From NCBI GenBank assembly GCA_030705945.1, contig JAUZPS010000036.1:1-17948 (forward strand): 17,948 bases of DNA, in the 5' to 3' direction. A program made the translations under genes and the position numbers. The stretch comes from Bacillota bacterium (GTDB lineage Bacteria > Bacillota > Clostridia > Acetivibrionales > DSM-2933). The notes under the pieces were generated by a model. That model saw nothing but the letters and a program-made list of their open reading frames with translations. It had not been told where the DNA came from and did no database searches. Shown here in pieces: positions 1 to 7,993 of the stretch. How positions within the stretch are numbered: position 1 is the first letter of the stretch; every line of letters starts with the position of its first letter.

Positions 1-44
1 ACGGATTTTCAAGGTTACAAAAGCCAATTTGCGATTTTGTTCCA

Positions 45-1364
45 TTAGTCGGGAAATTGTACATTCCCGGGTACTATATATGCCGGTAAGGTTCCGCTTT
101 CCGGCAGAGCGTCAACAGTATCCGTTACAGTATATCCACGTATATCCGTAATTCTGATTTTTGGAGTAGTGGTGCCGATATTGCTGGCTACAAAATGGTT
201 CCATTGCGTCTTTTCCATATTAATCCAATCCCCGTTTTGATAATACTCCATTTTCAATACCGGATATTTATGGTTTCTTACCTGGATCGCCGCCCATGAT
301 GCGCTGCTGCCTTCCTTGATATGGTAGGAAAAATTTCCGGTGATGGGCGCCTTTACTATGTGCCACTTAATATCGATTTTTCCTGCGGCCATGTCACCTA
401 TTTTATTGAAAGAAATCGGGCAAAGATCACATGCTCCCAGACCCCCTTCGGGATACAAATCGGTTACATATACAATTGTTCTTCCTTTAGCCCCTTCTAC
501 TTCCAGATACGCTCCTGCAAGCGCCGCTTTTACACCGTAACTGTTATAGTCTACAGGGTTTAAAGCTGTGATCTCCATATCAGAAGGTATCGGATCCAGA
601 AGCGCATTTCCGCCGGAATACCCTGAACCGGTGAAGGTAGCATAACCTGAGTGTTCGCTATTCCAACCTGGATATGGCTCAGCAGTTGCTGTTGGACTTG
701 GTGTTACAGTTGAACTGGAAGTAACCGTTGGTACAGCTGTTGTATGTATAACAACTGCTGGATAGTCGGAAGATGATTTATTAAAATGTCCGGCTACAAT
801 AATAACATCAGACATGTTTATAACACCATCCTTATTCAAGTCGTTCATTTCGATATAATTAGCGCTAGTCTTCACAGAATTGAAGCACGAAGCAAGCTTC
901 ATGATATCTCCAATATTAATTGCCCCATCCTGCTGCAAATCCCCAGCCCAAATTAAAACTGGAGAATCCTTCGAGCCAATCAATACGTTGCCATTTACCT
1001 CAATATCTTTAATCTCTCTGCATAAATAGCCTTCTCTACTTATCTTTATAGAACAAATCGAGGCTGCTGGAACATTTGATAGCTCAAAATATCCATCAGT
1101 GTCTGTGACGGTATTTCCTACTCCGGAGATTTCTACGGTAAAGCCTCCTTTAATAACAGAATCATGGGAAGAACCAAATAGTATATCGGGATATAAGTAA
1201 CCGGATACAATATATGTTGATGAGCCTTCAGCAGATAGTAATGCCTCAACATCAGCATTTGAATCTGCATAGCATTCAATTGTCGCATGCATGGGTACCA
1301 TGGCACAAAACAGCAGGAACATGCATCCCACCGTCACAATGGCCAAAACTTTCTTTACCGTCAT
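45..1364 (-). CDS. Secreted expansin with N-terminal dockerin module
   Basis: Product of about 439 residues. The start is the ATG at 1362-1364, chosen because an ideal GGAGGAG lies just upstream; a longer reading from TTG would begin inside that site. Order seen: signal peptide (1-27 or so, hydrophobic core LAIVTVGCMFLLFCAM); a beta-rich carboxypeptidase-regulatory/CnaB-like segment (about 50-140, with TDTDGYFELSNVP); a dockerin with two calcium-loop repeats (141-154 and 174-187, cores QQDGAINIGD and NKDGVINMSD); a Thr/Ser/Pro linker (about 205-233); and a two-domain bacterial expansin. Expansin domain 1 (about 240-340) has VTDLYPEGG and GACDL, whose Asp313 should match the essential Asp of EXLX1-type expansins. 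Domain 2 (about 341-439) is the CBM63-like wall-binding part (AAIQVRNHKYPVLKMEY, Trp357). Expansins loosen cellulose and wall polysaccharide networks without hydrolysis. The dockerin implies docking to a cohesin scaffoldin outside the cell. Family calls are strong; scaffoldin partner unknown. Confidence 0.9.
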   Translation of the reverse strand: MTVKKVLAIVTVGCMFLLFCAMVPMHATIECYADSNADVEALLSAEGSSTYIVSGYLYPDILFGSSHDSVIKGGFTVEISGVGNTVTDTDGYFELSNVPAASICSIKISREGYLCREIKDIEVNGNVLIGSKDSPVLIWAGDLQQDGAINIGDIMKLASCFNSVKTSANYIEMNDLNKDGVINMSDVIIVAGHFNKSSSDYPAVVIHTTAVPTVTSSSTVTPSPTATAEPYPGWNSEHSGYATFTGSGYSGGNALLDPIPSDMEITALNPVDYNSYGVKAALAGAYLEVEGAKGRTIVYVTDLYPEGGLGACDLCPISFNKIGDMAAGKIDIKWHIVKAPITGNFSYHIKEGSSASWAAIQVRNHKYPVLKMEYYQNGDWINMEKTQWNHFVASNIGTTTPKIRITDIRGYTVTDTVDALPESGTLPAYIVPGNVQFPD

Positions 1365-1722
1365 TTTAATCTCCTCCAAATTAAATTAAATTATAGTAAT
1401 ATGAGGCATTATCTAGCGCATGACTACAGCATGGAATAATAAGATACTTTTCAAGAATTGTAACTAAGAATAATAAAACGAATAAATCATAAGAACAACT
1501 ATAAACTTAATTTAAATATCAAGCCAAACTATTGTCATGATTCACCTCAATCATAAAATTTTACTGCGGGTATAAATAATGCTGTAAGTAAATTGATTAT
1601 CTTACAATTTATTTTATCACTATTCAACTCATTATTCTATAAGGGCGTTTCAACAAAACAGTTTTATATGATGTAACAAGTGACTATTAATTTACATAAA
1701 ATATAGCAGTATTATATTTAAG
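1365..1722. other. AT-rich intergenic region upstream of the expansin gene
   Basis: No convincing gene. A TATAAT-like hexamer on the minus strand at 1390-1395 lies about 25 bases before the expansin start and could be its -10 box, but no good -35 is visible. The right part (1640-1675) holds a degenerate copy of the GGGCGTTTCAA repeat that recurs at 6030-6104. Confidence 0.5.
1640..1675 (+). repeat. Degenerate copy of the GGGCGTTTCAA repeat
   Basis: Shares the 14-mer taagggcgtttcaa and, further on, agtttt(a/g)tatgatg, in the same order and strand, with 6030-6076. It lacks the inverted right arm (tttttgaaacgc) found at 6091-6102, so it looks like a truncated copy. Confidence 0.45.
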
Positions 1723-2076
1723 ATGGGATATCTTATGAGTTGTAATTCGCCATTATATAATGTTAACGAAATTATTGTAGAACCCGGATTGGAAGAATCG
1801 TACATGAGGTTTTCAAGGAGACTAAATAAATACTTGAAAAGAAAATATGGTGACTACTATATTAGGTTGCAATTGTATGAAAACAAGAATGAATCTATAA
1901 AGTTTTTTGTTATTGCTTCTTATAAGGATAAAGAAGGGGTAGAGGATGCAGCTGCAATAATTGGAGACGATATTAAACGAATCTATGATAAGGTATGGGG
2001 AAATAGAGTAAAACGTACTTCAATATTTGCGTTTATTGATTATTTGCGGGTGATACCACCCCAAAAGAACCATTAA
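1723..2076 (+). CDS. Hypothetical protein, 117 aa
   Basis: I do not recognise this protein. It is soluble, mixed alpha/beta and rich in Tyr, Lys and Arg (e.g. RFSRRLNKYLKRKYGDYY), with no signal peptide, membrane segment or metal motif. The first ATG (1723) has no good ribosome site. The next ATG (1735, giving MSCNSPLYN) follows gatggg at a more usual spacing and may be the true start. The gene stands alone, between the expansin upstream region and a GNAT gene remnant, so context says little. Codon use is AT-rich like its neighbours, and the open frame of 117 codons argues that it is real. Nothing suggests a specific function. Confidence 0.6.
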   Translation: MGYLMSCNSPLYNVNEIIVEPGLEESYMRFSRRLNKYLKRKYGDYYIRLQLYENKNESIKFFVIASYKDKEGVEDAAAIIGDDIKRIYDKVWGNRVKRTSIFAFIDYLRVIPPQKNH

Positions 2077-2161
2077 GAATTTTATCCTTCAGATGTCAAT
2101 GATGAAGGAGAAAATAAGTATGGGCGGGACATATATATTATGATCTCGCTTTTTATTTTAT

Positions 2162-2374
2162 AGAATCCGCCAAGGTTGTAAACGCGCAATACGATGTTAT
2201 GAAAAGAGTGGATTTATTCCAATGACTGTTGTAAAGAATCGGGAAATACATGACGGAGAATATAAGGATAGCCTGATAATGTCACTAACTTATGAAGATT
2301 GGAAAAACAAAATATATAATACAAATTCTTTTAAAAATTCTATTATGGGGTTGAATTTTATTTTTTTTTATTAA
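2162..2374 (+). pseudogene. C-terminal remnant of a GNAT acetyltransferase
   Basis: Read in the frame ending at the TAA at 2372-2374, the segment encodes KRAIRCYEKSGFIP, then a strand, then HDGEYKDSLIMSLTYEDW. This matches the last third of GNAT acetyltransferases of the aminoglycoside 6'-N / RimI-like type, where N-x-RAIR-x-YEK-x-GF forms the C-terminal part of the acetyl-CoA fold. The frame meets a stop at 2141-2143 and no GNAT N-terminal half (including the Q/R-x-x-G-x-G/A acetyl-CoA loop) is found upstream, so the gene is truncated. An internal ATG at 2222 would give only 50 residues and is unlikely to be functional. Its 3' end overlaps the 3' end of the convergent J-domain gene by 17 bases. 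Confidence 0.7.
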
Positions 2375-3782
2375 TTAGCCGTCTAACAAAGAAGAAAATA
2401 AATATTAATAATCCGATTTTAGTTGCTAAGGCTACTGCTAAACAAAGAAGTATCAGTAAAGTATACAGGATGATTTTAGATATGATTTTAAAAAGCGCGA
2501 ATATTTTTTCTGAGTTAATCTTGGCGCCACTCTTTTTGACGCTCTTAAACATTTCAGAATTCACGGCATCAAGTCTAAGCTTAAGTTCCTTGTTTGACGG
2601 GTCTCTTTCCAACTCTTCAGTAAGAGTCTTTCTAAGCTTCACATATACCTGTGAAAGCAATGATCTTGCTTCATTGTGTGAAATTTTTATTTTTAACGCT
2701 TTTAAAGCCCATTCATTTGCCTTTTCTAAACTACCTATCTTAAAATAACTCTTTGCCATAAGAAGAGGGATTTCCTTGGTGTCAGGAACTTTTGAATAAA
2801 CACGGCTATAATCCGAAAGACACTCTTGAATCTGTTTTTTTTCATAAAAGGCAGTAGCACGGTAAGAGATAGCATCTGAATCGTTGGGATTAATGCTCAA
2901 AAGTTTATTAAAAATAAGGATTGCATAATCGATATTACCGTTGCGCATATAAATCTGGCCTTCTATTCGAAGTAAATCGGGGTCATCTGTATAAATTTTC
3001 TTTGCTCGCTCAATATAAAGACTCGCAGCGGAAAGATTGTTTTCCCCAAAAGATATCTGGGCATTTTCCCGGTACTCCAGAAACTTTTCATAATCTACGC
3101 CTTCTAAACGCTTAAAAAATGAGTAATTCGAAGGCTTTAACTGATCTATCTGCTTTTGAATATACATTATGAATTCATCATAATAAGAATGGTGAATGGT
3201 ATTGGCCATATTGCGCCAGTTAAAATTGTCATCTAGGAGCATCCATATATCCTGAGGAAGATAACGGTGAGAAGATAAAAAATCCAACATCAATTTGCTA
3301 ATAGTTCTTTTATTGCTGATATCCCAAATGATATGGCTGTTTAGAAGTGGTTTCCAGTTTTCAATATTAATTCTTGAAAAAAAGTCATTGTACAAGGCCT
3401 CGACCTTCATCATGAATTCAGCATTCTGAGCCTCAATACTAGGAATGCTTTGAAGTTGGTTTCCCAAAAGTTTCATATGGATAAGGGAGTTAATATTGTC
3501 TTTATCTTCAGTTTCTTCTTCATTAGGCAAATCTTCATTAGGAGGAGTTGACCGGTCTCTAGATTCAGTTTTTTCTGAGCTTCTGATTTCACAAGATTGT
3601 TTGTTGTTGCTTTTAGCCATTCTTTTTGTATACTTAAGCGCGGCGTCATATGCCTCGCGAAGTCTTTGGTAGCCATGAGGATCAATTTCTGGGTGGTGGT
3701 GTTTTAGCTTATTGGCATATGCTTTTTTAATTATTGATACATCTTCTGTTGGATTGATATTTAAAATACTCCAATAATCCAT
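2358..3782 (-). CDS. J-domain / TPR protein with C-terminal membrane anchor
   Basis: 474 residues. The N-terminus (1-55) is a J domain: YWSILNINPTEDVSIIKKAYANKL, then HHHPEIDPHGYQRLREAYDAAL. The loop that normally reads HPD is His30-Pro31-Glu32 (HPE), a form I associate with a bacterial J-domain subfamily having HPE-x-DP-x-G(F/Y). Stimulation of an Hsp70 ATPase is therefore uncertain. Residues about 60-100 are charged linker. About 240-385 contain tandem TPR-like helices (e.g. GNIDYAILIFNKLLSINPND), which suggest protein-protein contacts. A strongly hydrophobic segment (about 432-466) followed by RRLINKKK would anchor it with the bulk in the cytoplasm. Only a weak, distant purine stretch precedes the ATG. 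It may be translationally coupled to a small upstream frame overlapping its start, but no complete Hsp70 gene lies beside it. Convergent with the GNAT remnant. Confidence 0.85.
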   Translation of the reverse strand: MDYWSILNINPTEDVSIIKKAYANKLKHHHPEIDPHGYQRLREAYDAALKYTKRMAKSNNKQSCEIRSSEKTESRDRSTPPNEDLPNEEETEDKDNINSLIHMKLLGNQLQSIPSIEAQNAEFMMKVEALYNDFFSRINIENWKPLLNSHIIWDISNKRTISKLMLDFLSSHRYLPQDIWMLLDDNFNWRNMANTIHHSYYDEFIMYIQKQIDQLKPSNYSFFKRLEGVDYEKFLEYRENAQISFGENNLSAASLYIERAKKIYTDDPDLLRIEGQIYMRNGNIDYAILIFNKLLSINPNDSDAISYRATAFYEKKQIQECLSDYSRVYSKVPDTKEIPLLMAKSYFKIGSLEKANEWALKALKIKISHNEARSLLSQVYVKLRKTLTEELERDPSNKELKLRLDAVNSEMFKSVKKSGAKINSEKIFALFKIISKIILYTLLILLCLAVALATKIGLLIFIFFFVRRLINKKK

Positions 3783-4085
3783 AAGAATTTAAACCGCCTC
3801 TCAATCTCATCAAGTACCTTTTTAAGAGCAATTTTGACTTCTTTATCCTTCTGTTTTAAAAGCGCTATCAAAATTTTGCAGAATGAAGTAATATAAATAT
3901 ATTTACGCGCCCAAGTAAGAAGGAGTATTTAACAATTATACTAATTATACTCAATAATACTGCAAATCGCAATTTTTGTGATTTAATGATTAACTTATAA
4001 TGGTTAGTAAATATACATATATGATATAATGGCTATAGGCTATTTGTGGAAATTTTTAAGATATTATTGATAAAGGGGGCTTAAA
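3783..4085. other. Divergent intergenic region
   Basis: Lies between the J-domain gene (minus) and the unknown gene at 4086 (plus). The left part has an open minus-strand frame (3761-3928) overlapping the J-domain start, possibly a gene remnant. Position 3853-3867 carries a 15-mer (gttttaaaagcgcta) that is repeated exactly upstream of the chemotaxis gene at 10087-10101. The right part is very AT-rich and probably holds the promoter for 4086. Confidence 0.4.
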
Positions 4086-4661
4086 ATGATTGAGTTTATG
4101 AAAAAAACCAGGGATTTATATAATAAGGAACGAGGGAGGCTTTCTTTTAGCTTCAGTGCTTATAATAAGCTGGAAAAGCCAAGTTGGATGCTTACCAATA
4201 AGGATAATAGGTTTGAGGCTACTTATAAGAATCAGAAAATTCTTTTAAGGAAAGGCAGAATTGTCATTGCTAATATAGTGCAGGCAAATTCTCTGTTATT
4301 CAAGCCTGGCAAATTTGACTGTCCCGCTGCTATGGTTTATTCAGAAGATCCTTATTTCGAACAACAACCTGATATATTGAAAAGTATTGCCCATGGACTT
4401 TTCGCAATAAAGGGCAAAAAATTAGATGATGAAGAGCTTCAGAGCTTTTCAGACATTTTAGCAGATGAAATGGTTCCGATGTTTAATGTTCAAATTCCAG
4501 GAAAAATTGCATATGGTAAAAAAGTATATTTTACAACCTTTATGGTACATCGTAAACACCTTCCAAATGGGTTTATTGACTTTGGATATTTTCCAGCCCT
4601 TATATATCCCGAAAAAACCGAGGCGTCCATAATACTCCCAAGTAGATACTGGGCTACGTAG
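4086..4661 (+). CDS. Hypothetical protein, 191 aa
   Basis: Not recognised. A good ribosome site (aaaggggg, about 7 bases before ATG) supports the start. The protein is soluble, with no signal peptide or membrane helix. The first half is basic and beta-rich (RFEATYKNQKILLRKGRIV). The middle contains an acidic helix (DDEELQSFSDILADEMVPMF). The C-terminal part is aromatic (GFIDFGYFPALIYPEK). The pattern could fit a small secretion-system or toxin/immunity-type cytoplasmic protein, but no motif proves this. After the TAG stop (4659-4661) the same frame stays open for a further 67 codons, so the ancestral protein may have been about 259 residues and this copy could be cut short by a nonsense change. 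Monocistronic as far as can be seen. Confidence 0.7.
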   Translation: MIEFMKKTRDLYNKERGRLSFSFSAYNKLEKPSWMLTNKDNRFEATYKNQKILLRKGRIVIANIVQANSLLFKPGKFDCPAAMVYSEDPYFEQQPDILKSIAHGLFAIKGKKLDDEELQSFSDILADEMVPMFNVQIPGKIAYGKKVYFTTFMVHRKHLPNGFIDFGYFPALIYPEKTEASIILPSRYWAT

Positions 4662-4865
4662 ACAAATAATAATAAAGAAAAAATTTTCAGCTATCTTGCG
4701 TTTAATATATTTCTGAAAAAGGCTAATCCTCTATGGGAAGTAATGATTCGGGCTAACGCCCTGGCGCCTGCATTTAAAATATATCATGCGATTGATCGGG
4801 TGATCTGGAAAATTGGTCGGATGAAGCCTATTATTAAGAACAAAACTGAGCCAACTAGTTTTTAG
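4662..4865 (+). pseudogene. In-frame open extension after the TAG of the 4086 gene
   Basis: 67 sense codons directly follow the TAG at 4659-4661 in the same frame and end at TAG 4863-4865. The encoded segment is basic and aromatic (NPLWEVMIRANALAPAF, then AIDRVIWKIGRMKPII). It could be the lost C-terminus of the 191-aa protein. It could instead be a remnant of another gene, since an internal ATG at 4743 has gggaag only three bases upstream. No family recognised. Chance cannot be excluded, although a run this long is uncommon in DNA this AT-rich. Confidence 0.4.
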
Positions 4866-5212
4866 ATTTTGTTGCAAAATAATTTGCCTGCAATATGATA
4901 CTACAATTTACAAATACATGATGTAATCATACAATTATAAAAGCAAATGTAAACCCTACAACCCTAAATATCTCAACTGATTCAAGATCATTTAAATGTT
5001 CTTATATAACTTCGAATAAATTAGCATGCTTTATTTTTGACAATGCCAATATAGCATACATCTCATAACTGTATTAGCATGTTTTATTAATGATAACAAA
5101 TTAAAAGAAATCAATAACTATTTAATTTAGATAAAATTTTAACAAGGTTATTTGCTCACTATATAATAATCAATTAATTTGAAATTTATTACATTTTATT
5201 TTAAGATAAATA
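4866..5212. other. AT-rich intergenic region
   Basis: No gene seen. It contains two loosely similar direct segments, ttagcatgctttatt near 5020 and ttagcatgttttatt near 5070. No clear hairpin terminator follows the endonuclease stop at 5213 on the minus strand. Confidence 0.4.
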
Positions 5213-5986
5213 TTAATCTTCTATTAAGGATTCCTTATTTTTGAACAACTCATGCTGATAGCCTTCTCGTATTCTAAAGGCTGTGCCGCGATCATGAGGT
5301 TTTCCATTTGGATACTGACTAATTCTAATGTCTATTACAATTCTTCCCATTTTCAGCAAGGATACAAACTTCTGAGGGTCAAATCCGCTCAGTAGACTAG
5401 CTGATTCGTAATTAAAGTACTCTTTGCCTGAAGTAAATGAACTACTGGCTTTAACATATACTACTTGCCTGGAAGCGAATTTTTTTTCAAAGGCTTTTTC
5501 CAGAACCTTATAAGTCCAATACACACTCAATTCTTCATTATCCACAAAAAAAGATACTTTTTCACTATCACATCTTATCTCTAATTCTCTGCTAGATCCG
5601 GATATATTTATAGCTTTTGAAGCCGAGAGTTGACAATTAAGCTTTCTTCTCTGTTCCTTCTCATCAATATAACCAAAGGAATCGTAAAGATATCTATTTC
5701 CTGGAACTCTCTTTCCACTAATTTTTATACCTGACTCTGGCGCTTTCGTAAATAATGAAAGGAGGGCATGACTTCCTACCCTTCCAGATTTAAGTTCGTA
5801 CTCGCCAAAATCTGGTCTGCTTGCATTATTTTCTTTTATACCAAGCAAATCTTCAAGAGTTTTTCCAATGCCTGTGTCTCCGTCACGATGAGTTTCAATA
5901 GGACCTAGCGCTTTAATCTGTCTAAATGCCGTTTTAAATTCGTCTAAAGTTTCTATGGGCTTTTTAAGATCTAAAGTGTTTTTCAT
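5213..5986 (-). CDS. Type II restriction endonuclease, MvaI/BcnI family
   Basis: 257 residues from the ATG at 5984-5986, which follows an ideal GGGGAGGAG; an upstream in-frame ATG (6010) lacks such a site. Family signature: DTGIGKTLEDLLGIKENN (about 37-54), then PDFGEYELKSGR (58-69), then SLFTKAPESG. Asp59 and Glu64-x-Lys66 form the PD-(D/E)xK-type active site. Length agrees with the family, about 240-260 residues. Known members cut CC(W/S)GG-like or related short sites as monomers; the specificity here cannot be read from sequence. It is divergent from the methyltransferase at 6535, separated by about 550 bases holding a hairpin repeat and a MITE-like element. This is a usual arrangement for keeping nuclease and methylase expression separate. 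No controller (C) protein gene is seen. Confidence 0.9.
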   Translation of the reverse strand: MKNTLDLKKPIETLDEFKTAFRQIKALGPIETHRDGDTGIGKTLEDLLGIKENNASRPDFGEYELKSGRVGSHALLSLFTKAPESGIKISGKRVPGNRYLYDSFGYIDEKEQRRKLNCQLSASKAINISGSSRELEIRCDSEKVSFFVDNEELSVYWTYKVLEKAFEKKFASRQVVYVKASSSFTSGKEYFNYESASLLSGFDPQKFVSLLKMGRIVIDIRISQYPNGKPHDRGTAFRIREGYQHELFKNKESLIED

Positions 5987-6029
5987 TTTACTCCTCCCCA
6001 TATATATCATACATTTTTTTTAATTCATC

Positions 6030-6104
6030 TAAGGGCGTTTCAAAAAATTCCTTGTTCAAGTTTTGTATGATGAAAACCCATTATATCAAGTTTTTGAAAC
6101 GCGC
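6030..6104. repeat. 75-bp inverted-repeat element (GCGTTTCAAAAA arms)
   Basis: Perfect 12-base arms, GCGTTTCAAAAA at 6035-6046 and its complement at 6091-6102, enclose about 44 bases with additional short self-matches (cttgttcaag; tatcaag). Its left half recurs in degraded form at 1640-1675. It could be a MITE or repeat-type palindrome, or a bidirectional terminator; no clear target duplication flanks it. It sits in the leader of the endonuclease gene. Confidence 0.55.
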
Positions 6105-6130
6105 AGTTGCTAAGTTTTTTTGATACTACC

Positions 6131-6396
6131 TAAATTAAAATTGACTAATCTTTTACATTTGCCTATCACAAAAAGCCTTTACAGTTTAAGTTAATGTAAC
6201 TTAATAATTAGAAATATTACATGGAAGAATAAATTAGCTTCACTGTACTAATTATTATATAATAAATGGATTTAAATGTCTACGACGCTTTTTCAAAAAA
6301 ATTCCTTATAAAAACCTATTCAAATACCTTTGTCAAAAGGATGCGCAAAAGAAGCCTGTCATTATCAAATGTAAAAAATTAATCACTTTTAATATA
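6131..6396. mobile_element. MITE-like element, copy A (266 bp)
   Basis: The outermost 30 bases at each end are inverted repeats (6131-6160 against the complement of 6367-6396, 26 of 30 identical), with core ctaatcttttacattt. The same end sequence occurs in copies B (8467-8549) and C (14598-14704). It encodes no protein. It lies directly upstream of the methyltransferase. Confidence 0.6.
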
Positions 6397-6534
6397 AAAA
6401 GTTTTAAAAAATATTCTATTATGCTATCATTAATAAATAATACCTAAAAGAATTTATTATTTCAAGTTTTAAAAGGGTATTATTTTTAATGATCCTTAAA
6501 AAGGTTTAATCGAATAAAGGTGTAGAGGTGTAAG

Positions 6535-7980
6535 ATGACAGGCTCGAACAAATTAATCGCTGCTGATCAACATATAATTTCAGAACTGGAAAAATTGCCG
6601 ATGGACTATTGGGATTTTAAAAATGAAGATACCAGAGAGCTGACTCATGGTATACATACATATCCTGCAGTTATGGTATATCCCATTAGTAGAAATTTAA
6701 TAAGAATAATTAAACAATACCAAGATATAAAGACACTTATGGATCCTTTCATGGGCTCCGGAACAGTTTTAGTTGAGGGCGTTTTATCTGGAATGGAGAA
6801 AGTATATGGAACGGATTTGAATCCCTTGGCAAGGCTTATCAGTTCCGTGAAAACTAAACATTTACATTATGATGAAATAAAGCAGGCAGTTGAAGCGCTG
6901 ATCATTGAATTGAATTCACAGTATGCTAACTACGATCAATTGATTAATTCTGTAGATGATTTTATAAGAAACGAAAAGAAACTTGACATAACCGCAAAGG
7001 ATGGTTGGGGAAGTAATGCGCCGGATTACTTGAAAGAGTTTTTTGAAAATAAGAATATACAATTTGATATTCCCGACTTTAAAAACATCGGTTATTGGTT
7101 TTTGCCAAAGGTTATTATTGAGCTACAAATAATAAAAATCTGCATAAACAAGATTAATGATGAAAATATAAAGAACTTTATAAGAGTTGCTTTTAGTGAA
7201 ACGGTAAGACTTGTCTCAAATCGCAGGAATAGTGAATTTAAAATGTTCAGAATTGCTTTAGAAAAGTTGCCAAAATATAACCCTGATACTAAAAGCGAGT
7301 TTATTAAGATTTTAACAAGAAATATTGAGAAGATGAAAAGTTTTTATGATTTATGTGATAAAAAGGAAAAAGATACAGAGGTTTTTATATACGATGAAGA
7401 TACAAGGTATCTTACAAACATACCGGACAATTCAATTGATCTGATGGTAACTTCGCCGCCATATGGAGACAGTCGTACGACAGTAGCTTATGGCGAGTTT
7501 AGTAGGGTATCACTGCAATGGCTTGATTTGTATGAGGTTTCTAATAAATCAATAATGGATATCGATAAAAATCTTATGGGAGGAACTAAATTTAAGAAGG
7601 GGTTTGAAAATTCTTTACAAAGTCCGACATTAAAGGCTGCTTTAGGGAGAATTAGCGAGATTGATCAGGAGCGCGCTGGCGATGTTTATAGCTTTTATAA
7701 GGATTTAGATGAATGTATTAAATCGATTACACAAAAAATGAAGATAAACAGTTACCAGTTTTGGGTTGTTGGAAATAGGACTGTAAAGTTAGAAAATCTC
7801 AAAACAAATGAAATTATTGAGGAACTTGGGCAACAATATGGATTGGAGGCTGTTTACACTATTGGCAGGAATATTCCCAATAAGGTAATGCCAAGTCAGA
7901 ATTCTCCGAGTAATGTAACCGGAGAAAAGGTTACGACCATGACTAATGAACATATAGTAATTCTGAGAAAAGTACGATAA
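6535..7980 (+). CDS. DNA methyltransferase, SPPY type (probable cytosine-N4), of the MvaI/BcnI-type system
   Basis: 481 residues. The ATG is preceded by gaggtg at suitable spacing. S-adenosylmethionine motif I is DPFMGSGT (70-77), followed by GTDLNPLA (92-99). Catalytic motif IV is TSPPYGD (306-312), preceded by DNSIDLMV. About 230 residues separate motifs I and IV, so the target-recognition part probably lies between them (alpha-like motif order). TSPPY is typical of N4-cytosine methylases, and methylases paired with MvaI/BcnI-family nucleases make N4-methylcytosine, so that product is inferred. It should protect the host site cut by the 5213-5986 nuclease. The tandem-repeat protein gene follows after 13 bases, clearly in the same operon. 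Adenine-N6 activity cannot be excluded from sequence alone. Confidence 0.88.
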   Translation: MTGSNKLIAADQHIISELEKLPMDYWDFKNEDTRELTHGIHTYPAVMVYPISRNLIRIIKQYQDIKTLMDPFMGSGTVLVEGVLSGMEKVYGTDLNPLARLISSVKTKHLHYDEIKQAVEALIIELNSQYANYDQLINSVDDFIRNEKKLDITAKDGWGSNAPDYLKEFFENKNIQFDIPDFKNIGYWFLPKVIIELQIIKICINKINDENIKNFIRVAFSETVRLVSNRRNSEFKMFRIALEKLPKYNPDTKSEFIKILTRNIEKMKSFYDLCDKKEKDTEVFIYDEDTRYLTNIPDNSIDLMVTSPPYGDSRTTVAYGEFSRVSLQWLDLYEVSNKSIMDIDKNLMGGTKFKKGFENSLQSPTLKAALGRISEIDQERAGDVYSFYKDLDECIKSITQKMKINSYQFWVVGNRTVKLENLKTNEIIEELGQQYGLEAVYTIGRNIPNKVMPSQNSPSNVTGEKVTTMTNEHIVILRKVR

Positions 7981-7993
7981 TGGAGGAGCGTAT

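Larger units (their letters stand above)
5987..6534. other. Intergenic region of the restriction-modification genes
   Basis: Contains no gene. It holds the GGGCGTTTCAA hairpin repeat (6030-6104) and the MITE-like element (6131-6396). What remains (6397-6534) is very AT-rich and should contain the methyltransferase promoter; gaggtg at about 6525 is the ribosome site. Confidence 0.5.

Noticed and set aside
3761..3871. Minus-strand small frame (TTG start, 36 codons; open back to 3928) overlapping the J-domain gene start
   Set aside because: Helical, coding-like text (KDKEVKIALKKVLDEIERRF), but no ribosome site or ATG and no recognised family; mentioned only as a possible gene remnant.
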